A stretch of DNA of 7,423 bases. Source: Desulfobacteraceae bacterium. Its GTDB lineage: Bacteria; Desulfobacterota; DSM-4660; Desulfatiglandales; JALVMZ01. Within the stretch, counting starts at the first letter, position 1. Each line of letters begins with the position of its first letter. Of this stretch, positions 5,763 to 7,423 are shown piece after piece. Below the pieces are notes generated by a model. The model had not been told where the DNA came from, did not search any database, and saw only the letters and a list, made by a program, of their open reading frames with translations. The stretch is from assembly GCA_027032655.1 (NCBI GenBank), contig JALVMZ010000045.1, forward strand, positions 1-7,423, written 5' to 3'. The translations under genes were made by a program, and so were the position numbers.

Positions 5763-5775
5763 GCCAGAACCCCTG

Positions 5776-7212
5776 TTATACCCTTATGGGAAGATTTATA
5801 ATAACCTTTGTGCCGTGACCTTCAAGACTCTCAATTCTGATTGAGCCATTATGTCCATCAATTATCTTTTTAACTATGGAAAGACCCAGACCTGAGCCCT
5901 TGTCCTTTGTGGTAAAAAAGGGATTAAAAATCTTATCCAGATTCTGCCTTGAGATGCCCGGGCCATTATCCTCTATCATTATAATGTAACCATCCTTTCC
6001 CTTTTCTATTTTGACTTTTATTATACCATTTTTATTAAGACACTGTATAGCATTCATAAATATATTCATAAATGCACGATAAAGCTGTTCCCTATCTGCC
6101 ATTAGTTTGCAGGGTTCATCTGAGAAGGACTTTTCCACATGAATGCCCTTTTTTTCAAGTTCAGGTTGAAGAAACTTGATATTTCTTTCAATGATTTCCC
6201 TTAAATCAGTCTGCTCAAATTTGGGCACCATGGGGCGGGCAAAGTCCAGGAACTCTGTCACAATCCTGTTGAGCCTGATGGATTCCTCTTTTATGATCCC
6301 TGATAGTTTCCTGCTGGTATCATTGTCTTTACAGGAGCTACCAAGCAGCTCTGCAGTGCTCTGTATAATGCCAAGGGGGTTTTTTATCTCATGGGATACC
6401 CTTGCAACCATCTCACCCAGTATGGCGAGTCTTTCTGCATGGTGCAGTTGTGCCTCAAGTTTTCTCTGCTCCTCTACCCTTTGCTGGATAAGATTTTCAG
6501 CCTTTTGCACAATCAATATGAGTGCCACAAACATGAGTCCCATTATAAGGATGGAAAGGCCAAAAACCATATACTGAAACTGGACAATTGACCTGTACTG
6601 CTTGCTCATGTCCTGAACCAGCTCAAACACACCTGCAACATATCCCTTCTCACCTGTGTATGGATTGACCACCCTGAAAGGGATATATGTCCTTAATTTG
6701 GGTTTCCCTCCAATGAATTCAAAATTAAGGCCAAAGAGCCCCCGCCCCTGGGATATGATTCCTGATGAGAGCTCCCCCTTTACCGCCTTTTTGTATCCTG
6801 GAGTTTCGGTGACTGGCTTTCCTATCAGTTCTGGATTGGTGCTGTAAGCCACAACACCGTTTCTGATGTCATATATGTTCACCAATTCCACATTGAATCC
6901 ATGGATGGTGTTTTTCACAACCCTGTCCATTAGCCTGTATTGTTCCTCTCTCCTCAATTTTATCTCGCCGTATCGTCTGTAAACGGGAAGCACAAAATAC
7001 TGAAACACCTGGTGATTCAGGTTTTTACCCACAAGGAGGGCGTAGTTTTCATAACTCCTTATAAGCATGTTTTTGGCCCTCTGGGTGATTACAACTGAAA
7101 AAGGGAAGCTGAACACAATGATAACCACAAGGCTTGCCCATGCAAAGAATTTAACAAGCCTGAAGCGACCTGTCCTCTGGTCATCTTTATTATGTTCCCT
7201 GATAAAATCCAT
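5776..7212 (-). CDS. Membrane sensor histidine kinase with a Cache-like periplasmic domain
   Basis: A 478-residue kinase from ATG 7212. A basic N-terminus is followed by TM1 (about 22-42), a periplasmic sensor region (about 46-210), TM2 (about 214-235), a coiled-coil linker and the catalytic core. The sensor includes IYDIRNGVVAYSTNPELIGKPV and GYKKAVKGELSSG, typical of Cache/PAS-like ligand domains. The H-box is SHEIKNPL with H274, the N-box NIFMNAIQCL (383-392), G1 DNGPGI (415-420), the F-box FNPFFTTKDKG and G2 GSGLGLSIVKKI (439-450). It should autophosphorylate and pass phosphate to D52 of the next gene. Start choice is uncertain: the frame stays open to ATG 7287 (503 residues), but there AGGGA abuts the ATG, the extra 25 residues are unlike the family, and the extension overlaps the possible upstream gene. 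ATG 7212 itself lacks a clear Shine-Dalgarno. The signal sensed is unknown. Confidence 0.93.
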   Translation of the reverse strand: MDFIREHNKDDQRTGRFRLVKFFAWASLVVIIVFSFPFSVVITQRAKNMLIRSYENYALLVGKNLNHQVFQYFVLPVYRRYGEIKLRREEQYRLMDRVVKNTIHGFNVELVNIYDIRNGVVAYSTNPELIGKPVTETPGYKKAVKGELSSGIISQGRGLFGLNFEFIGGKPKLRTYIPFRVVNPYTGEKGYVAGVFELVQDMSKQYRSIVQFQYMVFGLSILIMGLMFVALILIVQKAENLIQQRVEEQRKLEAQLHHAERLAILGEMVARVSHEIKNPLGIIQSTAELLGSSCKDNDTSRKLSGIIKEESIRLNRIVTEFLDFARPMVPKFEQTDLREIIERNIKFLQPELEKKGIHVEKSFSDEPCKLMADREQLYRAFMNIFMNAIQCLNKNGIIKVKIEKGKDGYIIMIEDNGPGISRQNLDKIFNPFFTTKDKGSGLGLSIVKKIIDGHNGSIRIESLEGHGTKVIINLPIRV

Positions 7213-7255
7213 CTGATGGTAAGAAAAATTATCAAAGCTAATAACTATATTCAAT

Positions 7256-7423
7256 CTATTTAGTGCCTGACGAAGCCCTCCCGCCATTCCCTACAACAAA
7301 GACCCGGTGCCCAACATTTGCCATTACTACCACCATAACAGGTGGATGGTATCTTCCTGGAGCGGCTTTATTTTTTTCTGATACATGGATGTAAATCAGA
7401 AAAAAATCAGCAGTGAGCGAAGC
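7256..7423 (-). CDS. Possible C-terminal end of an unrecognised protein (partial at right edge)
   Basis: Reading leftward from the window edge, the minus strand is open for 55 codons up to TAG at 7258-7256. The encoded tail includes GRYHPPVMVVVMANVGHRVF and ends VVGNGGRASSGTK. First codon positions are strongly enriched in G (about 23 of 55), as in real coding DNA, and local GC is higher than in the intergenic gaps. If real, it ends 43 nt before the kinase start at 7212 and would overlap the longer kinase form (7287) by 32 nt. I do not recognise the family, and 55 open codons can occur by chance, so this remains tentative. It would make the kinase and regulator the last genes of a longer minus-strand operon. 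Confidence 0.4.
   Translation of the reverse strand, partial: ASLTADFFLIYIHVSEKNKAAPGRYHPPVMVVVMANVGHRVFVVGNGGRASSGTK
7370..7407. repeat. 13-bp inverted repeat near the right edge
   Basis: ATTTTTTTCTGAT (7370-7382) and ATCAGAAAAAAAT (7395-7407) are perfect complements around a 12-nt loop that itself contains TACAT/ATGTA. The T-run lies on the 5' arm on both strands, which is the wrong order for an intrinsic terminator. It falls inside the possible partial gene at 7256-7423. Confidence 0.6.

Noticed and set aside
6176..6577. 133-codon plus-strand ORF antisense to the histidine kinase
   Set aside because: It lies fully inside the kinase, whose reading frame carries all expected motifs; the antisense product is Ser/Met/Leu-rich without any recognisable motif.
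7370..7407. Intrinsic terminator at the right edge
   Set aside because: The T-run is on the 5' arm and the A-run on the 3' arm on both strands, the reverse of a terminator.

Overview
The window looks like chromosomal DNA from a free-living Gram-negative-type bacterium, with a GC content in the low forties by eye. The mix of an rnc/era operon, a Cache-type histidine kinase paired with an NtrC-family regulator, and a REP-like intergenic palindrome of the 'CTGAGG...GAAGC.TCT...CCTCAGGATGACA' type suggests an anaerobe-like lineage such as Nitrospirota or Desulfobacterota. That placement is inference from protein style only; no marker here settles it.

Layout, left to right. (1) 1-1099, minus strand: pyrR, followed after 3 nt by an unrecognised lysine-rich protein that runs off the left edge. 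(2) 1100-1507: a 408-bp divergent intergenic region. It holds a perfect 17-bp inverted repeat whose arms carry the -35 boxes of two back-to-back sigma70-like promoters, then a REP-like multi-hairpin element whose right arm has been amplified into three 33-bp tandem copies, just before rnc. (3) 1508-4111, plus strand: a tightly overlapping three-gene operon, rnc (RNase III), a radical SAM protein of the Elp3-like family and era (30S-assembly GTPase), closed by a good intrinsic terminator that can work in both directions. (4) 4112-4397: a non-coding convergent gap with a second inverted repeat. (5) 4398-7212, minus strand: a two-component pair, membrane histidine kinase then sigma54-dependent response regulator, 13 nt apart. 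(6) 7213-7423: the kinase start region and probably the C-terminal end of another minus-strand gene that enters from the right edge.

How the parts work together. The central operon is RNA and ribosome maturation: RNase III cuts rRNA precursors, Era helps 30S maturation, and the radical SAM protein between them is plausibly an RNA-modifying enzyme, though nothing proves that. The rnc leader would be transcribed through a strong REP-like fold, which suggests the mRNA may be a substrate of its own product, as is known for E. coli rnc. The two-component pair is a complete signal-transduction unit, but its target promoter is not visible here. No phage, transposase or CRISPR genes are seen. The most unusual part is the 1229-1484 regulatory and repeat region.
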